Part shown: positions 16,746 through 23,397 of the stretch, in pieces
Numbering within the stretch: the stretch's first letter is position 1
Layout: each line of letters opens with the position of its first letter
Assembly: GCA_007133095.1 (NCBI GenBank)
Contig: SLNK01000029.1
Span: forward strand, 1-27,516
Source of the DNA: Candidatus Peregrinibacteria bacterium
GTDB taxonomy: Bacteria > Patescibacteriota > Gracilibacteria > UBA1369 > LOWO2-01-FULL-3
Direction: 5' to 3'
DNA: 27,516 nt
Program-made: the position numbers and the translations under genes
Notes under the pieces: generated by a model
Database searches by the model: none
Told to the model about the DNA's origin: nothing
The model's input: only the letters and a program-made list of their open reading frames with translations

Positions 16746-18071
16746 TTAATTCCCCAATTTTTCCAGCACTTCGTTTATTTCTTTGAAATTTTCCGGGCAA
16801 ATTATTTTTGTAAACCCCAGTTTTTTTGCTTCTTTTGTTCGTTTTTCCGAGTGGCTGATTTTTCTTATCTCTCCCGTAAGCCCAACTTCTCCGAAGGTTA
16901 CGCTATCAAAAGAGAGTGCTTTCTTTAGAAATGAAGAAGCTACGGCTGTAATTACCGCGAGATCCGCGGCCGGTTCATTTAGCTTTATCCCTCCCACAAC
17001 ATTTATGAATACGTCCTGATTTTGAAGATTCAATTTTGCGTATTTTTGCAGTACCGCGAGGAGAATTTGCAATCTGTTCAGATCGAACCCGTTTGCTGTC
17101 CTTTTGGGATATCCGAACGGGCTTGTTGAAACGAGAGCCTGTACTTCAACTAAAAAAGGTCTTGTTCCTTCGATTGCCACAGTAATATTTGAGCCTATTA
17201 CATTTTTTTTACGGCCTTCCAAAAATTGTTCGGACGGATTTTTCACTTCTTCCATGCCCTTCTCCGTCATCTCAAAAATTCCGACTTCAGAGCAGCATCC
17301 AAATCTGTTTTTTGAAGCTCTTAAAATCCGAAATTGTTGAAAGCGGTCCCCTTCCAATTGTATCACCGTATCTACCAAATGTTCCAAAACTTTTGGGCCT
17401 GCCAAATTTCCGTCTTTTGTGACATGGCCAATAATCATTATCGGGATATTGTATTTTTTTGCCGTTTCCATGATTTGCTCCGTACAATATCTGACTTGGC
17501 TTATTGTTCCCGCTGTTCCGGGGAGATTTAGACTGGAAATCACTTGTATGGAATCTATGATTACGAATTCCGCTTTTTCTTTGCGAATTGTTTCCAGCGC
17601 CGTTTCCAGATTGAATTCGTTTATTACGCTCAGATTTGCTTCTTTTATATTCAGCCTTTTTGCGCGTGATGCTATTTGGTGAACAGACTCTTCTCCTGAA
17701 ACGATTAGGGTTCGCTTCTTTTTTGCCATTTTTCCCGCGAGTTGGAGTGTCAGTGTTGATTTTCCTATCCCGGGTTCACCGCTGAGCAGAACCAGGCTTC
17801 CGTCCAATATTCCGTCTCCTACAACACGATCAAATTCCTTTATTCCCGAGAGGGTCTTTTCTCCCGTGTTTCGCGTGTTTCTATCCACATCCCCGAGACT
17901 TTCCGGTTTGGAAGTTTTTATATTTCGCGGAGTTGATGAAATATCCGATTTGCCGATGTTTATGACATCCTCGACAAAACTGTTCCACGCGTTGCATCCG
18001 GGGCATTTCCCCGTCCATTTGGGGCTTTCTTGTTCACAATTTTGACAGATGTAAATCGTTTTCAATTTCAT
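16746..18071 (-). CDS. radA: DNA repair protein RadA (Sms)
   Basis: RadA is a RecA-like ATPase and DnaB-type helicase that drives branch migration in homologous recombination and repair. The 441 residues have every expected part. There is an N-terminal C4 zinc finger (C9, C12, C23, C26), a Walker A motif GEPGIGKS at 98-105, a Walker B segment FVIIDSIQ, the RadA-specific KNRFG motif at 254-258, and a C-terminal Lon-protease-like domain without catalytic function. It is transcribed from its own promoter, whose spacer is a perfect palindrome, so regulation by a dedicated repressor is likely. The -10 ends 6 nt before ATG, which predicts a leaderless mRNA. It converges with tatD. Confidence 0.96.
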   Translation of the reverse strand: MKLKTIYICQNCEQESPKWTGKCPGCNAWNSFVEDVINIGKSDISSTPRNIKTSKPESLGDVDRNTRNTGEKTLSGIKEFDRVVGDGILDGSLVLLSGEPGIGKSTLTLQLAGKMAKKKRTLIVSGEESVHQIASRAKRLNIKEANLSVINEFNLETALETIRKEKAEFVIIDSIQVISSLNLPGTAGTISQVRYCTEQIMETAKKYNIPIMIIGHVTKDGNLAGPKVLEHLVDTVIQLEGDRFQQFRILRASKNRFGCCSEVGIFEMTEKGMEEVKNPSEQFLEGRKKNVIGSNITVAIEGTRPFLVEVQALVSTSPFGYPKRTANGFDLNRLQILLAVLQKYAKLNLQNQDVFINVVGGIKLNEPAADLAVITAVASSFLKKALSFDSVTFGEVGLTGEIRKISHSEKRTKEAKKLGFTKIICPENFKEINEVLEKLGN

Positions 18072-18077
18072 GCCCGA

Positions 18078-18106
18078 ATAATAGGTGAGTAAACACTCAC
18101 CGTCAA
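18078..18106 (-). promoter_or_regulatory. Putative radA promoter, predicted leaderless
   Basis: On the minus strand, TTGACG (5 of 6) is followed by a 17-bp spacer and TATTAT (5 of 6). The -10 ends exactly 6 nt before the radA ATG, so the transcript should begin at the start codon. The whole spacer is taken up by the palindrome listed separately. Confidence 0.7.
18084..18101. promoter_or_regulatory. Palindromic operator candidate in the radA promoter
   Basis: GGTGAGT and ACTCACC form perfect 7-bp half-sites around a 4-bp centre, 18 bp in all. The site fills the gap between the -35 and -10 and shares one base with the -35. A bound dimeric repressor would block RNA polymerase. The half-site pattern resembles TetR-family operators in general shape. 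It does not match the E. coli or Bacillus LexA boxes. The regulator is unknown. Confidence 0.65.
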
Positions 18107-18136
18107 TATTTTTTTAAAATCTTTCCTTGCGAAATG

Positions 18137-19255
18137 TTAAATAATCTTCTCGTACAGATCTTCATACTTTTTTGCCATAACTTTCGCATCGAACTCTTTT
18201 AAAACCCTTTCTTTGCCCGCTTGTCCCATTTGAAGTCTTTTTTCAGGGGATTTGATTAACTTTACCAGAGCGTTTGTCAGGGCTTCGCTGTTTTCTTTTT
18301 CCACTATGAATCCCGTTACTCCGTCTTCTACAATTTCCGGGATTCCTCCCGCTTTTGACGCAACGACTGGTAGTCCCGTTATCATCGCTTCTGCGTTTAC
18401 CAAACCGAATGCTTCTCTCCTGGAAGGGAGACAGAAAATATCGGAGCTTTTTAGCAGTTTTGGGATTTCTTTTTGTCTTCCCGTTAGTATTACATGCCGT
18501 TTCAGGTCCAGTTTTTCTATTAAGCTCTCAATTTTTTCTCTTTCCGGGCCTTCACCTATCAAGACTAATTTTACGTTCGGAAACTGGTCGATTATTTTTT
18601 TTAACGCTTCGATTAAATATTTATGTCCTTTCCTTTCATGTAATTCCGCGATGGTGCTTATTATCAGGGTGTCTTTGTTTGCGTGAAAAAGCTTTCTTTT
18701 AATTTCCGAGTAATCTTCATCCGCAAGTCTTAACAACTGTGATTTCCACCACGAAGTGTCTATTCCGTTGTGGATTACCGTCATTTTGTCTTTGTGTTGA
18801 GGGAAAAGGTCTTCAAGAATTTTTTTGTTGTTTCCCGAGACGGTGACTATTTTTCTTATGTTTTTAAGAGTGGATTTTTTGAAAAAATTTTTTACGCTTC
18901 CAAGCTTGAAGGGATCGTGTTCGGTTGTGATTATGGGGATTTTTTTAAGTGCCAGTGCGTATCTGCAACTTGCCGGATTCCAGACATGTGCATGCAGGAT
19001 ATCGATTTCTTCGTCTTTTATGATTTTTTTTAGGCGATGATAATGCCGGATATCGTGTTTGTGTTTTACGTTTATGCGAATCACTTTAATTTCTTCTTTT
19101 TCGAATTTTTCACACCATTTGTCCAGTTGCGGATAACTACTGCATGCTAAAACAGGGGTGAATTTTTCTTTGTTTAGAAATTTTGCCAGAATAAGCATTT
19201 GTAGTTCCGCCCCTCCGATTTGTGGCGTGTCCGTGTATAGCAGAATTTTTTTCAT
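18137..19255 (-). CDS. GT4-family glycosyltransferase
   Basis: This is a retaining GT-B glycosyltransferase of family 4, which moves a sugar from a nucleotide-sugar donor to a glycan or lipid acceptor at the cytoplasmic face of the membrane. The 372 residues show an N-terminal GGAELQM acceptor-domain motif and HAHVWNP. Next is VIHNGID at the domain hinge, then HERKGHKYLIEAL. The donor site is EAFGLVNAEAMITGLPVVAS followed by GGIPEIVEDGVTGFIV, with the EX7E-type glutamates. I chose the ATG at 19255 over the GTG at 19261 because the -10 ends 6 nt before that ATG and the GTG would lie upstream of the transcription start. No other glycan genes adjoin it, so its product (capsule, exopolysaccharide or glycolipid) is unknown. 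Confidence 0.9.
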   Translation of the reverse strand: MKKILLYTDTPQIGGAELQMLILAKFLNKEKFTPVLACSSYPQLDKWCEKFEKEEIKVIRINVKHKHDIRHYHRLKKIIKDEEIDILHAHVWNPASCRYALALKKIPIITTEHDPFKLGSVKNFFKKSTLKNIRKIVTVSGNNKKILEDLFPQHKDKMTVIHNGIDTSWWKSQLLRLADEDYSEIKRKLFHANKDTLIISTIAELHERKGHKYLIEALKKIIDQFPNVKLVLIGEGPEREKIESLIEKLDLKRHVILTGRQKEIPKLLKSSDIFCLPSRREAFGLVNAEAMITGLPVVASKAGGIPEIVEDGVTGFIVEKENSEALTNALVKLIKSPEKRLQMGQAGKERVLKEFDAKVMAKKYEDLYEKII

Positions 19256-19261
19256 GTGCAC

Positions 19262-19290
19262 AGTATAACAAAACTTGATTTAATGATGAA
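19262..19290 (-). promoter_or_regulatory. Putative glycosyltransferase promoter, predicted leaderless
   Basis: TATACT (5 of 6) on the minus strand ends exactly 6 nt before the ATG at 19255. The best -35 at 17-bp spacing is TTCATC, which is weak (3 of 6). Confidence 0.5.
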
Positions 19291-19327
19291 GAAAGTGTTA
19301 ACTTTCCTCGTGTTATTTTTGAAATAT

Positions 19328-19403
19328 GGGTCAGTAGCTCAGTCGGTAGAGCAGAAGCCTCTTAAGCTTTTGGTCCTGGGTTCGAGTCCCAGCTGACCCA
19401 CCA
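19328..19403 (+). tRNA. tRNA-Lys (CTT)
   Basis: A complete 76-nt cloverleaf can be folded. The acceptor arm pairs GGGTCAG with CTGACCC, followed by an encoded ACCA end. The D arm is GCTCAGTCGGTAGAGC. The anticodon stem GAAGC/GCTTT encloses the loop CTCTTAA, giving anticodon CTT for lysine (AAG codons). The T arm has GGTTCGAGTCC. A repeat array begins right at its CCA end. Confidence 0.95.
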
Positions 19404-19525
19404 GAAGGAAAATGACGGGGCATCTTCGAACTCATCTACGAATAAAATTTCCAACGCGTACTAGATGTACGCTTATGGAAATTTTTTCTTGTTTCGTCCA
19501 AATCTGCTCCCGCCATTTTCCTTCT
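19404..19525 (+). repeat. tRNA-trailer structured element, copy K1 (intact)
   Basis: This element begins directly after the tRNA-Lys CCA. Outer arms at 19403-19419 and 19509-19525 are inverted repeats (16 of 17 positions; AGAAGGAAAATG versus CATTTTCCTTCT). Inside is a core shared with copies K2 and L1, including GGCATCTT, a CTCATCTACG-like box and a TTGTTTCG box. Nested in the core are a perfect 10-bp stem (AAAATTTCCA, TGGAAATTTT; 19444-19453, 19476-19485) and an apical hairpin GCGTAC-TAGAT-GTACGC (19456-19472). Compared with the other copies, both inner stems change in compensating pairs. No open reading frame is supported. It may be a structured 3' trailer RNA or a hairpin-type mobile element. 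Confidence 0.85.
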
Positions 19526-19654
19526 TGCATTTTGAATAGGCTTGGAGGCATATTTGACCTCATCTGCGGATAAAATTTTCAACGCGTACTAGGTGTACGC
19601 TTTTGAAAATTTTTCCTTGATTCAACAAAATCTGCACCCCCTCTGCAATTTCTG
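19526..19654 (+). repeat. tRNA-trailer structured element, copy K2
   Basis: This is a second copy of the same core, in tandem with K1. The inner stem is AAAATTTTCA/TGAAAATTTT (19572-19581, 19604-19613) around GCGTAC-TAGGT-GTACGC (19584-19600). It ends in TGCAATTTCTG (19644-19654), which should be a right outer arm, but I find no matching left arm, so the copy seems to have lost its outer pairing. Conserved boxes GGCAT, ACCTCATCTGCGGATAAAAT and AAAATCTGCACC are kept. Confidence 0.8.
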
Positions 19655-19701
19655 CGTTTTGAAAAGATGTACGCTTTTTTACACCAATGTTGCAATTTCT
19701 G
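19655..19701 (+). repeat. tRNA-trailer element, truncated copy K3
   Basis: Only fragments of the core remain: GATGTACGCTT (19666-19676), identical to part of K1, then CACC and the right-arm sequence CCAATGTTGCAATTTCTG (19684-19701). The same 18 bases close the array behind tRNA-Leu. From 19702 to the next gene at 19771 I see no further repeat and no convincing promoter; with K1 and K2 this explains the 367-base stretch without a gene. Confidence 0.7.
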
Positions 19702-19770
19702 CACTTGCGGGAAAAAGAGGGCTGTGGCAGTATGTGTGCGGTTTTTTTAATCCTTAATTACTCAATTCCT

Positions 19771-20058
19771 ATGGACGCAACAATTTACCTTCACTACATT
19801 TCTCTTCTTTTCCTTGTGCTTATAGCCTTTTCCGGACTAATGATGGTTTTTGGAGAAAACAGAAAATTTGGATGGGGAATTTTCTTGGCATTCACATTAT
19901 TCGCCTTTTATGAACTTGTGGGATTGCTTCCGCCTTTTGGGATTACGGATGAAATATTGTCAATTATATTCTTTGTTGCCACATTGATCATGCTTATGAC
20001 AGTCATGTCTATCGGTATGGAAAAGATGAAGAAAAAGAAGAAAGCTCAGAAAAATTAA
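19771..20058 (+). CDS. Small membrane protein (95 aa)
   Basis: I do not recognise a family with certainty. The 95-residue product has three hydrophobic segments (about residues 8-27, 33-52 and 63-82) and a very basic C-terminal tail (MKKKKKAQKN), so it is an integral membrane protein with the tail probably in the cytoplasm. The ATG at 19771 is chosen because the in-frame sequence upstream overlaps the end of the tRNA repeat array and reads as non-coding. The mscS-type gene starts 21 bp after its stop, suggesting a shared transcript and perhaps a shared role in membrane stress. That role is inferred only from position. Confidence 0.7.
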   Translation: MDATIYLHYISLLFLVLIAFSGLMMVFGENRKFGWGIFLAFTLFAFYELVGLLPPFGITDEILSIIFFVATLIMLMTVMSIGMEKMKKKKKAQKN

Positions 20059-20079
20059 GAAATAATCCGGTTTGTAAGT

Positions 20080-21153
20080 ATGAATTTTTTAGCGTTCGAG
20101 GAATTACAATTGATTTTACAGAAGTCGATAGGGGAAAACACTATACATGATTTTCTTTTGGCTATTGGGCTTTTTCTTGTTCTGCTATTGGCTTTCCGTG
20201 TTTTTAAGATGATTTTGCTCAGAAGACTCAGAAATTTAACGAAGAGAACAAATTTTGGGATAGATGACGTTCTTGTGCAGGCCTTGGAGAACATTCATTG
20301 GTGGTTTTATGTTCTTTTGTCTCTGTATTTTCCTTCAAAGTTTTTAGTTTTATCTCCTACGGTTGATCGTTGGATTGATGTATTTCTGGTGATTGTCGTT
20401 ATTCTTCAGGTTATCAGGAGTACGCAATTTCTGCTGGATTATGGAGTGAAGCGCGCCGCTGTTCACAGAGGGACCAGTGAGGATGAAGCGTTTGCGGCTT
20501 TCGCCGGCATCCGATTTGTTTTGAGGCTTGTTTTGTGGACTATTGGAGTTTTGTTGATTCTTTCGAATGTCGGAGTGAATATTACTTCTTTGGTTGCGGG
20601 GCTTGGAATTGGAGGTGTTGCTATTGCTTTGGCTGTGCAAAATATTTTGGGGGATATTTTTAGTTCATTTTCGATTTATTTTGATAAACCTTTTCAGGTT
20701 GGGGATTTTATTATAACCGGTGATCATATGGGGGTTGTTAAGAAGATTGGTATAAAATCCACTCGGTTACAGGCTTTACAGGGAGAGGAACTTATCATTT
20801 CGAATAGGGAGTTGACCAGCACGAGAATTCAGAATTTTAAGAAAATGCAAAAGAGGAGAGTCATTTTGAATTTTGGAGTTGTTTATGAAACAAATGTGAA
20901 AAAACTCAAAAAAGCTAATGAAATAGTTAAGAAAGCCGTTTTAGGAGCTTCGGGGCTTGAATTTGACAGATGTCATTTTGCTGGGTTCGGAGAGTTTAGC
21001 TTGAATTTTGAAGCTGTTTATTATGTTGATTCAAGCGATTTCGGTGTTTATATGGACAAGCAACAGGCTGTCAATCTCGCTATAAAGGAAAGATTTGAAG
21101 AAGAGGGGATTGAGATGGCATTCCCTACGCAAACATTGTACGTGAAGAAGTAA
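20080..21153 (+). CDS. MscS-family mechanosensitive channel
   Basis: This is a small-conductance mechanosensitive channel that opens under membrane tension to release solutes during osmotic downshock. The 357 residues have about five membrane segments. The last is the pore-lining helix with the Gly/Ala pattern AGLGIGGVAIALAVQNILGD, followed by the MscS beta domain (FQVGDFIITGDHMGVVKKIG, IISNREL) and an alpha-beta C-terminal domain. Length and layout fit an MscS protein with extra N-terminal helices rather than the minimal 286-residue E. coli MscS. It follows the small membrane protein at 19771-20058 by 21 bp. No ribosome-binding site is visible before the ATG. Confidence 0.93.
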   Translation: MNFLAFEELQLILQKSIGENTIHDFLLAIGLFLVLLLAFRVFKMILLRRLRNLTKRTNFGIDDVLVQALENIHWWFYVLLSLYFPSKFLVLSPTVDRWIDVFLVIVVILQVIRSTQFLLDYGVKRAAVHRGTSEDEAFAAFAGIRFVLRLVLWTIGVLLILSNVGVNITSLVAGLGIGGVAIALAVQNILGDIFSSFSIYFDKPFQVGDFIITGDHMGVVKKIGIKSTRLQALQGEELIISNRELTSTRIQNFKKMQKRRVILNFGVVYETNVKKLKKANEIVKKAVLGASGLEFDRCHFAGFGEFSLNFEAVYYVDSSDFGVYMDKQQAVNLAIKERFEEEGIEMAFPTQTLYVKK

Positions 21154-21196
21154 GGGCATCTCTTTGGGAAAAGCACTGTAAATGCGTTTTGAAGTT

Positions 21197-23002
21197 TTAA
21201 ACTGTGCCAACCGTTCCGGATTGAGTGCGATAATATGGAACTACGAATTCTATGATTCCGTTGTAGTTTTCAAAGTTAACTCCGTGTCTGTTCCTGTTTC
21301 TGTATGGATCCAGAATTCTCCAGTTTCCGTTTGGAGCTCGATATGCTACCGCTCTGTGACCGTGAACTCTGCCTGCTGCAGAAGCCCCCTTTACAAAGAC
21401 ATCAACTGCTATTATTTCTTTGCCTTGTTCTATCAATGAGTTAAGGCGTGAGATTATTTGTTCTTTTGAGCCTCCGATTGCTTCGGGATTGTTTTGTAAT
21501 CTAAATGCTACTTCGTTTGCATTCCCCCTTGGGGGGTTTTCTACTCCAAGATTCTTCAAATTATTTGCGGCCGTTCGAGAGCACAATGTTGCGCCGGTTT
21601 CGGGATTTATTTCATATGGAGCTGAGGTTGGGGCAACCGCGGACATTCTCCTGTTTAGTTGTGTTTCATCGTTTTGGTCTCTGAATTCATCCGGATTTAT
21701 GGACGCTATTTTATCGGCATACTCAGTTCCTCTTTCGTCCTCCATTTTCCCCGTACCTCGATAGTGGGCCGCGAATAATAATTCGGGCGTTTTTGCTCCG
21801 CTTTTATAATTTCCTTCCCAAAGTTTCAACAATCCTTCGACGGCTTCTTTCGGGTTGAGCGGATTTATTTTTAAATTCTCTGTATTTGCTTTTGTAAACT
21901 GAAAGAATCCCATGCAGTTTGTTCTTGACCAGTTGAATGGTCTAAACCCAGATTCCACCGCGGCCACGCGTATCATTCCGTCAATTAAAGTTTCTTTTTC
22001 CCCAAAGGCGGAAAGCATATCGTGATTTTCATCCAAATCGTTTACTTGTCTTCTAATTTCATTTATCAACTCTTCTTTTTGTGAATAGTTATCCAGGCCA
22101 GTTTCTTTAAACAATCTTCTTAGGTTTGATGGATGCACTTCTCTTCTTATTTCGATAATTTGTATATGTGTACGTTCTTGGAACCATTCTATAACTTGTT
22201 TATTCGTTAAATTGTCCGTGGTTTCGGCTATTCCGATGGTTTCCAGAATATGATGAATGTTGTCATGAGAATATTCCAAGGATGCCTGGGACTCTCTTTG
22301 ATTTTCCTTTCTTTGCGCCTCTTCGGAATTTAATTTTTCAATATATCTTGTTAGCTCTGCGGGATTCTCAGAGGGGATGGTTTCTTTATTATCCGCGGTG
22401 TCTATTATTTTGAACTGATCACCCGTGAAAGTGGCTACATAATCGCCCTTCTTTTTGTTTAAAGATGGCACGTCTTCAGCGTAAAGGAAAGAAACTCTTC
22501 CGGTTTTGCTGACTCCTCTTTCCGCTGTAAATTCCGTACCGTTGCGTTTTTTGATTTTTATCAATTTGATGTCCGGGTCCATTAGTATGTCTCCCAAACC
22601 TATCATTCTTTCGTGTTCTTCTCCTCCGACCGATTTGTAGTCTATTTTGTGCCATCCCTCGGTTTGTGCGCTTGTGTATGCGTTTATTCGTCTGGCCGTC
22701 TCAGCTTTTACATTGTTTATCCTTCCTATTTCGTCAGAGGGTTGGGGGCGGGAGGTGAGGACGTGGGTTTCATATCTTATGTTTTGTACTGAGGCTGTTC
22801 TAAGTTTTTCTCTGTCCTCATTTAAGTTTTCATTAAATTCATCTATTCTTTGTTGAATTAGTTGCGATTGAGTGATTATTGTTGACGAAAGGTTCTCTCT
22901 CTCGGCTCTTGCTTGTTCGCGTATATTTGTTCTAGATGAGGAACTTTCAACTTCTTGACTGTGGCTATCTATTCTTTCGGGATTTTGAGGAGGATTTCTC
23001 AT
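21197..23002 (-). CDS. Putative murein hydrolase: lytic transglycosylase-like domain plus cysteine peptidase-like domain
   Basis: I can name domains but not the gene. The 601-residue product has a charged helical N-terminal region (about 1-110). A lytic-transglycosylase-like segment lies at about 335-430, where VAAVESGFRPF carries the presumed catalytic E350 and NCMGFFQF matches the goose-lysozyme/SLT pattern. A C-terminal region has Cys474 in ATLCSRTAANNL, His549 in VHGHRAVAYR and Asp565 in ILDPYR, an order that fits NlpC/P60- or CHAP-like amidases. Together this suggests an enzyme that cuts both glycan and peptide parts of peptidoglycan. There is no signal peptide, so export or injection by another route must be assumed. 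The ATG at 23002 is chosen because a strong promoter overlaps the in-frame GTG at 23047. Confidence 0.75.
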   Translation of the reverse strand: MRNPPQNPERIDSHSQEVESSSSRTNIREQARAERENLSSTIITQSQLIQQRIDEFNENLNEDREKLRTASVQNIRYETHVLTSRPQPSDEIGRINNVKAETARRINAYTSAQTEGWHKIDYKSVGGEEHERMIGLGDILMDPDIKLIKIKKRNGTEFTAERGVSKTGRVSFLYAEDVPSLNKKKGDYVATFTGDQFKIIDTADNKETIPSENPAELTRYIEKLNSEEAQRKENQRESQASLEYSHDNIHHILETIGIAETTDNLTNKQVIEWFQERTHIQIIEIRREVHPSNLRRLFKETGLDNYSQKEELINEIRRQVNDLDENHDMLSAFGEKETLIDGMIRVAAVESGFRPFNWSRTNCMGFFQFTKANTENLKINPLNPKEAVEGLLKLWEGNYKSGAKTPELLFAAHYRGTGKMEDERGTEYADKIASINPDEFRDQNDETQLNRRMSAVAPTSAPYEINPETGATLCSRTAANNLKNLGVENPPRGNANEVAFRLQNNPEAIGGSKEQIISRLNSLIEQGKEIIAVDVFVKGASAAGRVHGHRAVAYRAPNGNWRILDPYRNRNRHGVNFENYNGIIEFVVPYYRTQSGTVGTV

Positions 23003-23037
23003 TTTTGTTTTATCTTTTGTTTCAAATATTTCCCTGA

Positions 23038-23066
23038 ATTTTACCACAAAACGTGTAGATTTTCAA
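23038..23066 (-). promoter_or_regulatory. Promoter of the putative murein hydrolase gene
   Basis: On the minus strand, TTGAAA (5 of 6), a 17-bp spacer ending in TGG (extended -10) and TAAAAT (5 of 6). Transcription would start near 23031 and give an A-rich leader of about 29 nt before the ATG at 23002. It is the best extended -10 promoter in the window. Confidence 0.7.
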
Positions 23067-23095
23067 TCTTCTCTATGTTTTAATTGACGAAGAGT

Positions 23096-23182
23096 GCCCG
23101 GGTGGTGGAACCGGTAGACACGCAGGACTTAAAATCCTGTTCCCTCACAGGAGTGCGGGTTCAAGTCCCGCCCCGGGCACCA
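23096..23182 (+). tRNA. tRNA-Leu (TAA)
   Basis: This is an 87-nt class II tRNA with a long variable arm. The acceptor arm pairs GCCCGGG with CCCGGGC, and the ACCA end is encoded. The anticodon stem CAGGA/TCCTG encloses the loop CTTAAAA, giving anticodon TAA for leucine (UUA). The T arm contains GGTTCAAGTCC. A repeat array starts at its CCA end. Confidence 0.95.
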
Positions 23183-23307
23183 GAAAATACATATAGTGGC
23201 ATCTTTTACCTCAACTACAGATAAAATCTTCAACGTGTACGGAAATGTACACTTATGAAGATTTTTCTTTGTTTCGGCAAAATCTACACCCTATATGTAT
23301 TTTCTGC
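23183..23307 (+). repeat. tRNA-trailer structured element, copy L1 (intact)
   Basis: This is the same element as K1 and K2, placed directly behind tRNA-Leu. The outer arms CAGAAAATACATATAG (23181-23196, sharing the CA of the tRNA end) and CTATATGTATTTTCTG (23292-23307) are a perfect 16-bp inverted repeat, although apart from a short CAGAA start their sequence is unlike the arms of K1. The inner stem is AAAATCTTCA/TGAAGATTTT (23223-23232, 23256-23265) around the hairpin GTGTAC-GGAAAT-GTACAC (23235-23252). Core boxes GGCATCTT, ACCTCAACTACAGATAAAAT and TTTGTTTCGGCAAAATCTAC are shared with the Lys copies. It lies between tRNA-Leu and the convergent gene at 23398. Confidence 0.87.
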
Positions 23308-23381
23308 GATTCAAGCTTTTTGTAGGCTTTTTTCAAAAATTTCTTGTTTCAGCCAAATCTACTCCAATGTTGCAATTTCTG
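23308..23381 (+). repeat. tRNA-trailer element, truncated copy L2
   Basis: This holds a decayed 3' half of the element: a GTAGGCTT remnant, then TTTCTTGTTTCAGCCAAATC, then CCAATGTTGCAATTTCTG (23364-23381), the same 18-base end as in the Lys array. The left half is missing. Confidence 0.72.
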
Positions 23382-23397
23382 TGGTTTTATCGCCCCA

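Noticed and set aside
19404..19701. Ordinary intrinsic terminators of the tRNA operons
   Set aside because: The outer hairpins are not followed by a T-run, and the long conserved core and nested stems go far beyond a terminator, although a side role in ending transcription cannot be excluded.
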